DNA of 64,000 nt from Drosophila persimilis (lineage: Eukaryota; Arthropoda; Insecta; Diptera; Drosophilidae): assembly GCF_003286085.1 (NCBI RefSeq), contig NW_020825307.1, forward strand, positions 310,001 to 374,000, read 5' to 3'. Below the pieces are notes generated by a model. That model ran no database searches. It was not told where the DNA came from and was given only the letters and a program-made list of their open reading frames with translations. The translations under genes were made by a program, and so were the position numbers. Within the stretch, counting starts at the first letter, position 1. Each line of letters opens with the position of its first letter. This document shows, piece by piece, positions 14,510 through 24,019 of this stretch.

Positions 14510-16553
14510 TACACAGACACCTGCCTTTAGAATGATGACTGCCGATTGCTGATTCTGAAACCAATTGATATGTTTTCTATTCTTCCGTTTATCGTTGACT
14601 CTTTTTCTCGTGCAACACAAAAAACAATAAATAACAAAAATCAAATTTTGAACAACCCACAAACATTGCTTGCCTTGCAACAACAACAACAACAACAATA
14701 ACAACAACTGCAATTAACAAACCAAACAAAAAAACTTCAACAACAATTCAAAAATGATTCCGAATTGGGCTGCAAATCGAACGAACTACTTGCTACTCTG
14801 AAACCCTGCCACACAACCGATTGGAAACCAAATTGCACCATCCGCCTTTCGCACTGCAACAATCGAAACATCTGCAACAACAACTCTGAACAACCAACAA
14901 CAAACTGAATGAATGCTTCAACAAAAACCAACCCGAAACCAACTTTTGCAACTAACCCAAAACAAAAAAACAACAACAAAATCAAAATCAAATCTAAACC
15001 GAAAAACAACCTTAACACTTTTCTCACTTTTCTCCCCCAACCGAACACAACTGTACCTCAATCTCAACCTCAACCTCAACCTGCTGCCTCGACCTGAACC
15101 TGAACCTCTGCCTCTGCCTGTAACCTCAACCTCAACCTCTTTCTGCCTGAATCTGAATCTGAATCTTTACCTGTCCAATGCCCACGCCTTCGCCTTCGCC
15201 TACGCCTCCGCCTCTACCTCCGCATCTGCATCTGCATTGGCATTGCCACCTGCATCCATCCTGCCACATCGTTCCATTAAACGTCACCTTCAGGTTTTCC
15301 CAAAGGCGCCCAAGCTGCAGGCGAGCCAGGCGACGCTCGCCCGCCAGGACACCATCGACGAGGGCGGCGAGGTGGACTCCTCTCCACCCAGTCGCGACAG
15401 CCGTATAGTCATCGATGGAGGGGCGGCCTCGGCTACCGTGGCGGCCACTGCAGCAGGAACGGCAGCGGCAGCGGCAGCGGCAGCGTCAGGAGGTGCGGCA
15501 GTCACAGGCCCTGGCTCATCTGGTTCTGGAGGAGGGGCCGGAGCAGTGACGGCGCTGGTGAAGGGAGAGCGCAACCTGGCCCTGGAGCGAGAACGCCAGA
15601 TTGAGATGGCCAGCTCGCGGGCCACCACCTCGGACACGTACGACACGGGCCTGCGCGAGACGCCGCCCACGCTGGCGCAGCGAGATCTCATCGCCACCGT
15701 CCTGGACATGAAGGTGGATGTGCGGCTGGAGCTGCAGCGCATGCAGCAGCGGATAGGCCGCATCGAGGACCTGCTGGGCGAGCTGGTGAAGCGGCTCGGA
15801 CCGCAGCAGGGGGGGGACAACAGCAGCGGCCAGACGACGCCCGGCGACGAGATCTGTGCGGGCTGCGGCGCGAGCGGCGTCGCGGCAGGTCCAGGAGCAG
15901 GACCAGGGCCAGGACCGGGGACAGGGACAGGGCCTGGGCCGGGCACGCCCACGACCCCGGCCACAGTTACGGTCACCACGCCCGTAGACACTGTGATAAC
16001 AATCTCATCCCCCACGTCAGCAGCGGCACCAGGGGCTGGGGCTGGGGCTGGGGCTGGGGCTGGCGCTGGCAGCGGTCTACTAAATCCAGGCGTCCCAGTT
16101 GTGTCGAGCGCGGGAGGCAACGGCCTGGGGCCACTGATGCTCAAGAAGCGACGCTCGAAGAGCAGGAAAGCACCGGCGCCTCCTAAGCAGACACTCGCCT
16201 TGGCCGGCGCGGCCTCAACGACCACAACTCTGACGGGCGCCGCTGGATCTGGTACGACGAGCGTGGCAGCGTCAGCGTCACCTGCAGCGGCAGCGGCAGC
16301 AGGGGCAGGCTCTCCCAGCGGTGCTTCTCCAACGGAACTGCTGCACCTGCGGCTGCTCGAGGAGGACTTTACGGCGGCCCAGCTGCCGCCCTCGACACCA
16401 ACAGCCACGACCCCGACATCATTGGCCACGCCTCCGGCCAGCGGCACGCCAGCGGCGGGAAGTGCCACCACCTCGCCCACGGGCCCGCCACCCACGCTAC
16501 CAACGACCACAGGCAGCAGCGGTCCAAGGAGCGGCAAACGGGAGTTCCTCTAG
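832..16553 (+). CDS. eag: Ether-a-go-go voltage-gated K+ channel (3' part of gene, 14 exons)
   Basis: Plasma-membrane, voltage-gated, K+-selective channel subunit (EAG/KCNH family) that acts as a tetramer in neurons and muscle. Exons read from splice sites and reading frame: 832-944, 1577-1627, 3099-3230, 3759-3865, 3923-4066, 5983-6079, 6153-6499, 6569-6724, 6823-6895, 7875-8074, 10483-10735, 10818-11242, 13272-13562 and 15294-16553. Together they give 1215 codons plus TAG with all phases matching. In order they encode the end of the PAS domain ([10 protein letters not shown], then [20 protein letters not shown]), the S1-S6 core with an Arg-rich S4 ([13 protein letters not shown]), the selectivity filter SVGFGNV, the C-linker, a cyclic-nucleotide-binding homology domain ([15 protein letters not shown]) and a C-terminal coiled coil. 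The start codon and N-terminus lie left of the window. The family assignment is certain; the symbol rests on near-identity to the fly protein as I know it. Confidence 0.97.
1577..1627 (+). CDS. eag: eag cassette exon in the PAS region (17 codons)
   Basis: A 51-nt exon between a TTTCAG acceptor and a GTAAAC donor. It enters and leaves in phase 1, so it can be skipped without shifting the frame. Inclusion gives [17 protein letters not shown] followed by ETPLW; skipping joins the flanking exons as KKN-KTPLW. The encoded peptide falls within the PAS domain just before the strand that begins [14 protein letters not shown], a site where vertebrate EAG channels have no comparable insert. Alternative use is an inference from symmetry and from the presence of the segment in fly eag isoforms as I recall them. 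Confidence 0.8.
6823..6895 (+). CDS. eag: eag pore exon (selectivity filter)
   Basis: Short exon carrying [20 protein letters not shown] and the first part of S6. The GFG triplet is the K+ selectivity filter typical of EAG channels, which have GFG where Shaker channels have GYG. The exon starts in phase 0 after ...MTCMTS and ends after one base of the Ala codon completed at 7875 ([11 protein letters not shown]). A 979-nt intron follows. Confidence 0.95.
13272..13562 (+). CDS. eag: eag cassette exon in the C-terminal tail (97 codons)
   Basis: A 291-nt phase-0 exon bounded by ATACAAG and AAA|GTAATT. It encodes [14 protein letters not shown]..., a Ser/Pro run ([11 protein letters not shown]), a basic stretch ([12 protein letters not shown]) and a Ser/Arg-rich region ending GGQGNK. 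Splicing on to 15294 gives NK-VFPKAPK; skipping from 11242 gives VK-VFPKAPK. Both joins stay in frame, so it behaves as an optional cytoplasmic tail segment between the cyclic-nucleotide-binding homology domain and the coiled coil. Many Ser/Thr in basic contexts suggest phosphorylation (inference). Confidence 0.85.
14468..14506. repeat. (CA)n microsatellite in the last eag intron
   Basis: About 19 uninterrupted CA units. Confidence 0.95.
15294..16553 (+). CDS. eag: eag terminal exon
   Basis: Begins after TCACCTTCAG with [19 protein letters not shown] and ends at TAG 16551-16553. It contains the coiled-coil tetramerisation segment ([19 protein letters not shown] ... [12 protein letters not shown], about 15690-15800), a basic patch [17 protein letters not shown], and long Ala/Gly/Pro/Thr low-complexity stretches made of GGGGCT- and GGACCA-like repeats. 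The open frame continues leftward to 14913, but that part is CT/CA-rich and lies before the acceptor, so it is intron. The low-complexity linkers vary among flies; the coiled coil and the [11 protein letters not shown] motif are the conserved landmarks. Confidence 0.95.
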   Translation, partial: VFPKAPKLQASQATLARQDTIDEGGEVDSSPPSRDSRIVIDGGAASATVAATAAGTAAAAAAAASGGAAVTGPGSSGSGGGAGAVTALVKGERNLALERERQIEMASSRATTSDTYDTGLRETPPTLAQRDLIATVLDMKVDVRLELQRMQQRIGRIEDLLGELVKRLGPQQGGDNSSGQTTPGDEICAGCGASGVAAGPGAGPGPGPGTGTGPGPGTPTTPATVTVTTPVDTVITISSPTSAAAPGAGAGAGAGAGAGSGLLNPGVPVVSSAGGNGLGPLMLKKRRSKSRKAPAPPKQTLALAGAASTTTTLTGAAGSGTTSVAASASPAAAAAAGAGSPSGASPTELLHLRLLEEDFTAAQLPPSTPTATTPTSLATPPASGTPAAGSATTSPTGPPPTLPTTTGSSGPRSGKREFL

Positions 16554-16656
16554 CCCAAGATTCTGTTGCGGCATCAGTCTTCGGCTCCGGCTCCGGCTTC
16601 GGGTTCAGCTTCGGCTTTGGCTTCAGCTTCCGCGGAGAACATGGAGAGCATGGAGC

Positions 16657-16662
16657 AATAAA
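16657..16662 (+). terminator. Possible proximal poly-A signal of eag
   Basis: AATAAA lies 104 nt after the eag stop codon, followed by a T-poor G-rich segment. Further AATAAA copies occur near 17782 and 19676, so several 3' ends are possible. Confidence 0.4.
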
Positions 16663-18328
16663 ATAAGCCACTAGGGGGAGAGGGATGCTCCCGGCCATGC
16701 CCATGCCCACGCCCACGCCTATGCTAGTTAGACTAAATATATATTAAGATAATTAATGCTGTAACCTGTAACCTCAAGAGCTAGACTTACCTCCAAAAAG
16801 CTCACTGCTCCAACATGTATCTCTCTCTCTATCTTGCTCTGAATCTATCTCTCTCTCTCTCTATCTCTCTCTATGTCTCGATGTAAGAATACCTTTCCAT
16901 AACTCGTATCTCGCTTTTCTCTCACCGAACTAAACACACACACACACACACACACTGAATGGAAGTGCTCGATACTTGATATTCGATACTTTAGCCCATT
17001 AGCCGATCCGCGATGATTAGCGATAGCGATAGAGATAACGATTACGATTAAGGCAGAGCATATTGCTTACGATTTTGCTACATTTACTGCAATTATTTAC
17101 CTTTATACATGTACACGGATATACTAAAGGGGATAGGGATATTACGTAGATAACGTCACAGATGGACAGACAAGGATGATACGCAGATACGGTTAGTTGT
17201 ATATACATGGATAACTTTGTGATAACTGCTGAAGTGCGAAGGGAGGCGAACAAAACAGAAAGAAAGAAACGAGGAAAGCTAACGACAGAGATCGATCAAT
17301 GCCCGTGAATTGTAAATAGCATATAGCATAGCCTATACTCATCCTGCGAATAGCCTAGGATTCGGATTCACACACACACACGCCCAAACCCTCCCCCCCC
17401 CCCAAGAGAGAGCTGGAGGAGAAGATCCCAATGGGGATTGATATGTACATACATGCAGACATACTCGTATGGGTATCTGGCCCGTCCTATTACTTAACGA
17501 AAACTCGAATGAAGAGAGAAACTCGGATTGAAGAGCACCAACCACTCTCGCAGCACTCGCACTACTCGCTTGGCTCTCCTGTAGGCTTAGGCTCGTAGGT
17601 AACTCAACGAAGATACTCAAGAATGGAGGACGAAGCTCCGCTCCCAGTACGAGATATACTCACCAACACACAAGACACACACTAACAAAAAGTTGCGACA
17701 ATCGACAGACCTAAGAAAAGAAAATAAGAAACTAAGAAAAAGAAACAGAATAGGAAACTACCTTTTAAAGAAAACCTCTTCAAATAAAAGAGCAAACAGA
17801 AAAACTAAAATTTGTATAGAGCTTGTAAATATTTGAATTACGAATACTATTTGAAAACCATACAGACATACACTCACTCTCAGACCTACACATATTTTGT
17901 GATACAAAAATTAGCTGAAAATAGTACCCAAAAATAACATAAATATTTGTTAACGCTTATACCCGAAGCAAAAGCAAGAGGAGGGCGCAAAGAACATTTG
18001 TTAGATAACTATGCTCTATGTAGCATAGATCAAACTAGAATATATTGTATAATGGTACGGATATCGCAAAGATGCAAGTATACAATTACTAATTGAGATG
18101 TGTCCTGAGCAGTTGAAAAGTTTAAAGGCAAGGTTTCATTACGTTTAAGTCGCCAGAGTCGCAGTCCACTCGAAGTTCGTTCTGTTCCTGTTTGGGGTTC
18201 GATTTTGCCGTACATATACTCCTACTGTTGAGGTCGGTAGCAGACTTCCCATTCCCTCCCAAAGCAATACGAATACGAACTGTCTTCCTGCCATTGCTGG
18301 AGGTGTGGGGGTGGGTGTCTGGGGATAT

Positions 18329-18365
18329 GGGTTGGGTTGGGTTGGGTTGGGTTGGGTTGGGTTGG
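18329..18365 (+). repeat. (GGGTT)n tandem repeat
   Basis: About seven copies of GGGTT in a row, a short G-rich array that could form a G-quadruplex in RNA or DNA. Confidence 0.9.
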
Positions 18366-18469
18366 GGCTGCTGCAGATACTCGTGCTAGTTACTTAGTTT
18401 TAGTGCGATTAGTAGTTTTGTTCGATTCGATTCGACAGCATTTTCATTCTGAAATCGGAAATCACACAA

Positions 18470-18502
<33 letters not shown>

Positions 18503-20460
18503 AATCCAATACTCCAAAATGAATCAAAAAATTTAAATAGGAATAGCGAAAAACCAATTTGTTGCATACGCTTAGGCGCTCATTTCTAGTCGAAAGTTGA
18601 ACGAATGTAGGACTCAGCGGGGTCAAACTGTATATAGATTTTTTTTTAAATATAAATATAGCTATTAGTTATTTATTACTAGGCGAACCGAACTAACCAG
18701 AAGAAGGAATGAGCCACAGACTCGGTCTGACTGGTGAGCCCAGCAATATGTATTAGTATTTCGAGGGCCCTTGTTGAGTCGGGTCTGATGGTAGACACTT
18801 TATATACATCTTAGACTGGGATTTTAAACTCATTAAAGGCTTCCTCTACATCCACCTCTTTACCTTTCGCCCGATCGCTTCTGGCCCTTTGTTGGTTTTC
18901 TTATGGGTGTCTTTTAGATCTAAACTACACAGAGCCTTATACATTTATGAAACAAGCAACTAACCAAAAGCAACTAAAGCAAACAGCAAGAATGAATTCA
19001 ACAAGCTAGAAACATGAACCTATACTAACATTAACATTAACATTAACATTAGCATTAGCATTAACTTTAATATAAAAAAAACAGACATGAAACAGACGTA
19101 AAACTAATACCGAATGTAGGTAAGAAAGGTGCAATTACAATTTTTAGATCAAGCTAAGCGAAAACGCGAGCAATTTAGTCGAAATTTATATTGAAAAATT
19201 TATATATGTACGAGTATGCATACCCATACAGACGACGAATTGCGAGTACACACACATTCAGACAGAGATGTACATATATACTCCCAAGCCGGCACACAAC
19301 ACTACACACACACACACACACACAGAAATGTCTAATGGTGATGTTCTTGCCTTCACTTTCGCCTAAAAAACGCCCCAATTCAGTCTGATATATATATAAA
19401 GAAGAAGGAGAGAAGGCAGACGAAGGTCCGTTCGGTTAGAAGAGCCAAAGAAACTGATGTAGTCGTATGAATATATAGATAACATACACGTATATATGCT
19501 TATACATACATACATATGTGTATATATGTGTGTACGAGTATTTTCAAGATTACCTCTAGTTACACCTAGAACGAGAACGAGAACAACCTAACAAAATTAA
19601 GCTTTTATACGCCAGAATTTTTTTCTAAGAAAAATACAAACAAACAAAATACTCAAGAATATACATAAAAAATACAAAATAAAAAATCAAATAAAAGCCA
19701 GAGAAGAGAGAACACGCCACTCAATTAAACAAGAATACCGTAAATGAAATTTATTTAATTATACAATACAAACAAAATAGGTCAGGAATGATATACATAC
19801 ATAGACGAAAGCCTTAACCCAAAAAAAGAAAAAGAAAAAGAAAAAAAAAGAAAACAGAGAAAAATAATTAGTCGCGCCTCGTTTTTGTTTTTTATTTTGT
19901 AAGTTCCACAGCAAAGCTAAGCAAAGAAAACCAAAAGTACGAGTACTATATACTAAATATGTACCGAAAAAATACCAAACCAAACAAGCAACTAACTTAG
20001 CATTATGCTCTAGATTCTAGAACAAAGAACCAAAATTTTACAACAACAAAAAACAACAACAACAAAAACAAGAACAAAAGCGAGAAAGCAATGTCAAACC
20101 TTTTCCACCAATTTGAGAAGCATAGTTGTTAAAATACCTTTAAAATACCTATAAAATACTGAAAACGATTTCGTACACGCGCCCTTTTGTTTTTAAAACG
20201 TCGTAAAGCTGCCTATTTATATATTTACAAACAAACGAAGAGAAAAACCAAAATACACTTAACTACAAATTAAACAAAGAACAACCAACAAAAAAAAAAA
20301 AAACAAATAAAAAATAAAAAACAAAAAACGAGAAAAAGGTACATATTAAAATAGCTAAATTGCAAGTAAAGTGAGGCAAAACAAAGCAAAAAAAAAACAA
20401 AACGAAAACAATTAAAAATAGTTTGAAATCAATTGAGTTTTTATTAAATTACGCCCGAAC

Positions 20461-21691
20461 TTAGTGAATCCAGAAAAAAGGCTTTGCTGATCAGATTTAC
20501 AGCTGTATACACACTCAGATTTATATATACAATATATACCTACCTACATATACATATGTATGCATAGTGGGTATGTTTATCCCAATTGAAGCTTTCTAGG
20601 GAGTCAGAGAACAAGCCCAAAATCGAGAACATAAATAGTTGTAATGTTTATTTGAGAATCGATGGATTAATTCCTGTAATTAGTATATGTACAGTTACAT
20701 ACTTGATTATTGCCCTACATTATTCGAGCCCCCCACACACACACACACACTCACACACAAACACTCATATTTGAGGTTAGTAAAGATCGAGCGAATCTTA
20801 AAAGTAACAACCCCCTAAAAAAGAAGAAGCAAAAAACAAATAATTTGCAACATTTGCAGAAAGCTAAAACACAATACGCGAATGAAACAAAGACAAGAAA
20901 AGAGAAATACATACATAAATGTTTTTTAAAAAAAACCCCAAAATATTGTTCTCTATCACGGGCGAATCATTTCACTTACGGTAAGTTTTAACCTCAAGAA
21001 GGTCATCGATCAAGCTCAAATTTTTGCTTTTCTTACCATTGAAACCATTAGGTAAAATATAGGTAGATGGGCATGCTCATGCTCACGACAAGTTGTCTTT
21101 TGCTTGCTTTCCTTCCTTTCCAGAGTTGGAAAGGGAAATGGAGATTAATAATCGCCCCCTCAAAAGGATCAACTCTAGGATATCTGTATGTATATCTGTA
21201 TATCTGATATGTATTTTGTGAGCTGAGTGCAGACTGACAGACCAAAAACAGATACCACTCACCGAAGACATCACCCATTAGAGCGGATTCCAAACAGATT
21301 ACGAACCCGTGTGGGAACCGTCGTGCTCCAGTCCCCATTTCAGATTCAGATCAGTTCACATTTCTGTTCTTTCCGGGCTCTGTCCTCTATTTTTACAATA
21401 ACTCACGGGGTTCAATTAGGCCCGCTCAATATGCGATCGGTGATTCCCCGTCAAAGTCAAAGCTCCTCCGCCATTCAATTAGGTCGGGTCAGGGCTTATC
21501 TGAATCCTCCACAGTGGGATTTGTAAGTACAATTAACATTACGCATACCGTATCGTATCGTTTATTTGGAAAAAAAAAAAAAAAAGACTATGGGCCACCG
21601 ATATTCGTGTTATCTACAATTCATGACTAATGTTCCACTTTGGGCTGTAAGTCCCCATTGTACTTTTAAGTAATTCATAGCTCGGAGGCGT
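20461..21691. other. Intergenic stretch between eag and the aspartic protease
   Basis: No gene recognised. Contains a CA run near 20733-20758, a poly-A run at 21569-21585 and, on the minus strand, an AATAAA (TTTATT at 21561-21566) suited to the protease gene. Confidence 0.5.
21561..21566 (-). terminator. Poly-A signal of the aspartic protease gene
   Basis: TTTATT on the plus strand reads AATAAA on the minus strand, about 125 nt after the protease stop codon. Confidence 0.55.
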
Positions 21692-22975
21692 TTAGTTCTG
21701 CAGATTGAACAGCTTCCACAGTCCACAAAGAGCGGCTAGGGAGAGGATCTTCCACAGTGAGAGGGCTCCCAGAACACGCCCGGAGTTCACTGAGGCGAAT
21801 CCCAAGCGATTGTTGCCCAAATCGAACTCCGTGTAGTGTCGGCCGATGAAAACGTCGCCCAGAATCCAGAAATCAATGTCCTCTATATACGTGATGCCCA
21901 GGGTACATCCGCCATCCAATTCCACGAAGTACGCACTGGGCGGGATCTGGAAGGGTACACCGCTGATGGTGATGGTCAGGGTGGGCAAGTATGAAACGGA
22001 TGCGCAGTCAATCTCTTGATTGACTAACGATACGATCTTCAGATAAGTGGAGTACGGAGCAATGAGCAGTGAGGTGCCCGTATCGGCGACTGCCTGGCAG
22101 TTCGTGCACAAAGTAGTGCCGTCAAGAGTGACGCCGTCCATTTGGAACTGCCAGTAGTTCTGGTTGGAGACGGGAGCATAGACGAGTTTGCCGGCATACA
22201 GCGAGGCATCGGAGCCGCCCAGGATGAGCTCTCCTCCATAGCTCGCCACCGAGGTGCCATTGGTCTCGAGGTAGAAGGAGAACACGGGCGTATCCACCAG
22301 ATGATCGGTCAACAAATTGTAGAAGGGCGGCTGAACACCGTCCACGGCATCACTGTTGTAGGCCATGCCAAAGATGCCGTCGAACGAGGAATCCTGCATG
22401 CCAGCGCCCGTCTCTGTGATGGCCTCCCCGAAGGTTTGGTTCCGAATTTTCAGTCCAGCCACGGTCACCACATCCGTAGAGAGGATGCCCGCAACGCTGC
22501 CCGAGCCATAGCTGATGGAGAAGGGGGTCCCATTGATCTGATACGTGGTGGAATTCGCGGAGGAGTACTGCGAGTGGTTGTAGCAGTCCAGGCTGTAGCA
22601 ATTCACGCTGGGAATCCACAGATTGGCAGACCCCGTGTCGAACTGCACCATGAAATTCTGAGGCGGCGTTCCTATGCTGATCTCGCCGTAGTACTGAAAA
22701 TTCATCAGGTTTGAAAGCGTCTCCACAGAGTAGTTTCCAGCGGGCGTAGTACTGGTGCTGTTGATGCTGGTGCTGGTGCTGGTATTGCTCTGCACTAGAT
22801 TGTATTTCCTCGACACATGCTCGCGTTCGGCCATGAGACTTTGGCGGGTCCGCACATATTTATCCGAGCGGCGCACGGGTATACGATGCAGGGCGGAACA
22901 TGCTCCTGCCACCAAGCCCAGAAGGGCCAACAGGACCATAGCCTTGCCGTGGGTGTGACCGCTGGTCATGGTCAT
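21692..22975 (-). CDS. Secreted pepsin/cathepsin D-type aspartic endopeptidase
   Basis: Family A1 aspartic protease, 427 aa in one exon. The N-terminal 28 residues form a signal peptide (core MVLLALLGLVAGACSA), then a propeptide with LHRIPVRRSDK, then the two-lobed enzyme. Catalytic motifs are FDTGSANLW (Asp113) and ADTGTSLLIA (Asp298), with flap Tyr156 in ISYGSGS. Cys pairs such as VNCYSLDC are present. Many N-glycosylation sequons lie in the Ser/Thr-rich propeptide end. The open frame extends 14 codons upstream to an ATG at 23017, but a TATA box at 23034-23028 and an Inr at about 23004 put that ATG upstream of the transcription start, so the ATG at 22975 is chosen. The C-terminus has an unusual hydrophobic tail of about 25 residues. 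It belongs to the multi-copy intestinal/lysosomal fly protease group; I cannot name the orthologue. Confidence 0.92.
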   Translation of the reverse strand: MTMTSGHTHGKAMVLLALLGLVAGACSALHRIPVRRSDKYVRTRQSLMAEREHVSRKYNLVQSNTSTSTSINSTSTTPAGNYSVETLSNLMNFQYYGEISIGTPPQNFMVQFDTGSANLWIPSVNCYSLDCYNHSQYSSANSTTYQINGTPFSISYGSGSVAGILSTDVVTVAGLKIRNQTFGEAITETGAGMQDSSFDGIFGMAYNSDAVDGVQPPFYNLLTDHLVDTPVFSFYLETNGTSVASYGGELILGGSDASLYAGKLVYAPVSNQNYWQFQMDGVTLDGTTLCTNCQAVADTGTSLLIAPYSTYLKIVSLVNQEIDCASVSYLPTLTITISGVPFQIPPSAYFVELDGGCTLGITYIEDIDFWILGDVFIGRHYTEFDLGNNRLGFASVNSGRVLGALSLWKILSLAALCGLWKLFNLQN

Positions 22976-23000
22976 GTTGCTTCCCCGAATGTCTTCGACT

Positions 23001-23034
23001 AACTGTTGTGCCGCCATATGTTTGGGCTTTTATA
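23001..23034 (-). promoter_or_regulatory. TATA box and initiator of the protease gene
   Basis: Minus strand reads TATAAAAG from 23034, and ACAGTT with its A at 23004, a spacing of 30 nt. This matches the fly TATA-to-Inr distance and predicts a 5' UTR of about 29 nt before the ATG at 22975. Confidence 0.7.
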
Positions 23035-24019
23035 GCGTCGTGGACAAACACTGGCCACAGGATTTTCGTTATCGACTGCGATTGCGGGAATCAATCAAAT
23101 AGTTTTACGAATGTTCTTCAGATAACGTTTCGTTAATAGTTCAAGACTCCCTATTGAGTCATATGCCATCTAATGCATATGTTCGCAACTCGATCAGTGA
23201 GTCAATTAAATTATTTGATGGATTTAGATAGCTGGCAAATAGATAGAGAGTTGGTCAATCATAAGCGAAACCTTGTAAAAAAAAAACCGAGCAATATCGA
23301 ATGGAACCCAATGGAATGTCTTATAGAAATATCGATCTAAAGAACAGCCTTTTAAAGAAGTCGTTTATCGAACTAGAAGCTATAACTGATCGAGCACTCA
23401 GCATCAGAGCGTCAGAGAAATATAAAATGAGGAATCTACGAATCTTTTGATGATGTCGCGTCCCGCTGGGGGCGCCACTGGACGAGAGTACTGCTGTGTA
23501 CATCTGTAGTTCTGAAGAAGAAAATAAAGTGTTCTTAAAGTGTAACTCTGTGCAAGCATTTCTAAGACCATCATCTGAATATGACCCGCATGGACGCAGA
23601 GTGGTTCTGGGACCCTCAGTACATCCAGTTCAAGAGCAACGGCAGTTAGGTAAAGAGGCAGATGATGGGCAAGTGCGTGGATTCCCTGGGAACCAATTCG
23701 CATGATCAATGATCAACCCAAAAACCAGAGTTTGTTACCTGCGAAGGAAACAACCCCTAACCGTTGCTCACCCCCAAGCCGGTCAAGCAGGTCATCCCTT
23801 TCAAATGAAACCTGCTGTGAAGGTGTCGTGATTGACTCTGTACTTTCTTCGTTCATTTTTTATTGTTTCCGCTGGTCCTTAGACGAGAAGTCGGTCCTCG
23901 TCCCATATACGAGTACTATTACCTGCCATTCCCTTCATTCTGCCATAGAGTTAAAAAGAAAGCAGGTTTTAAGTGGATAAATAGAGAGTCATTTAGAAAA
24001 AACCCTTAGTCCTACTCTA
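23035..24019. other. Intergenic region upstream of the PolB-N-like gene
   Basis: Mostly AT-rich. Apart from the coding-like fragment described separately, only a short segment at about 23440-23530 (GATGTCGCGTCCCGCTGGG and GAAGAAAATAAAGTG) recalls retrotransposon LTR ends. Weak evidence. Confidence 0.3.
23560..23707 (+). pseudogene. Unrecognised coding-like fragment with an in-frame TAG
   Basis: From 23581 the frame reads MTRMDAEWFWDPQYIQFKS..., then a TAG at 23647-23649, then VKRQMMGKCVDSLGTNSHDQ and TGA. Both sides of the TAG keep the same frame and show G/C-ending codons, unlike the AT-rich surroundings. It looks like the remnant of a once-coding exon or processed copy; I do not recognise the family. 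A GTAAAG follows the TAG directly, so a terminal or spliced exon cannot be excluded. Confidence 0.3.

Larger units (their letters stand above)
16554..20460 (+). other. Probable eag 3' UTR and flanking DNA, no gene seen
   Basis: No coding region is convincing. The stretch is AT-rich and contains microsatellites (CT around 16820-16872, CA at 16933-16955 and 18467-18485, GGGTT at 18329-18365), many A-rich tracts from 19600 to 20450, and scattered AATAAA motifs. Its composition and position suit one or more long neuronal-type 3' UTRs of eag, as known for other fly channel genes; that is inference. Confidence 0.45.

Noticed and set aside
14913..15293. Open frame continuous with the last eag exon on its left
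   Set aside because: It lies before a clear acceptor (TCACCTTCAG), is CT/CA-rich simple sequence, and the protein joins cleanly from 13562 or 11242 instead.
15290..16537. 415-codon open frame antisense to the last eag exon
   Set aside because: Mirror of GC-rich eag codons; composition only Pro/Ala/Val/Ser with no family resemblance.
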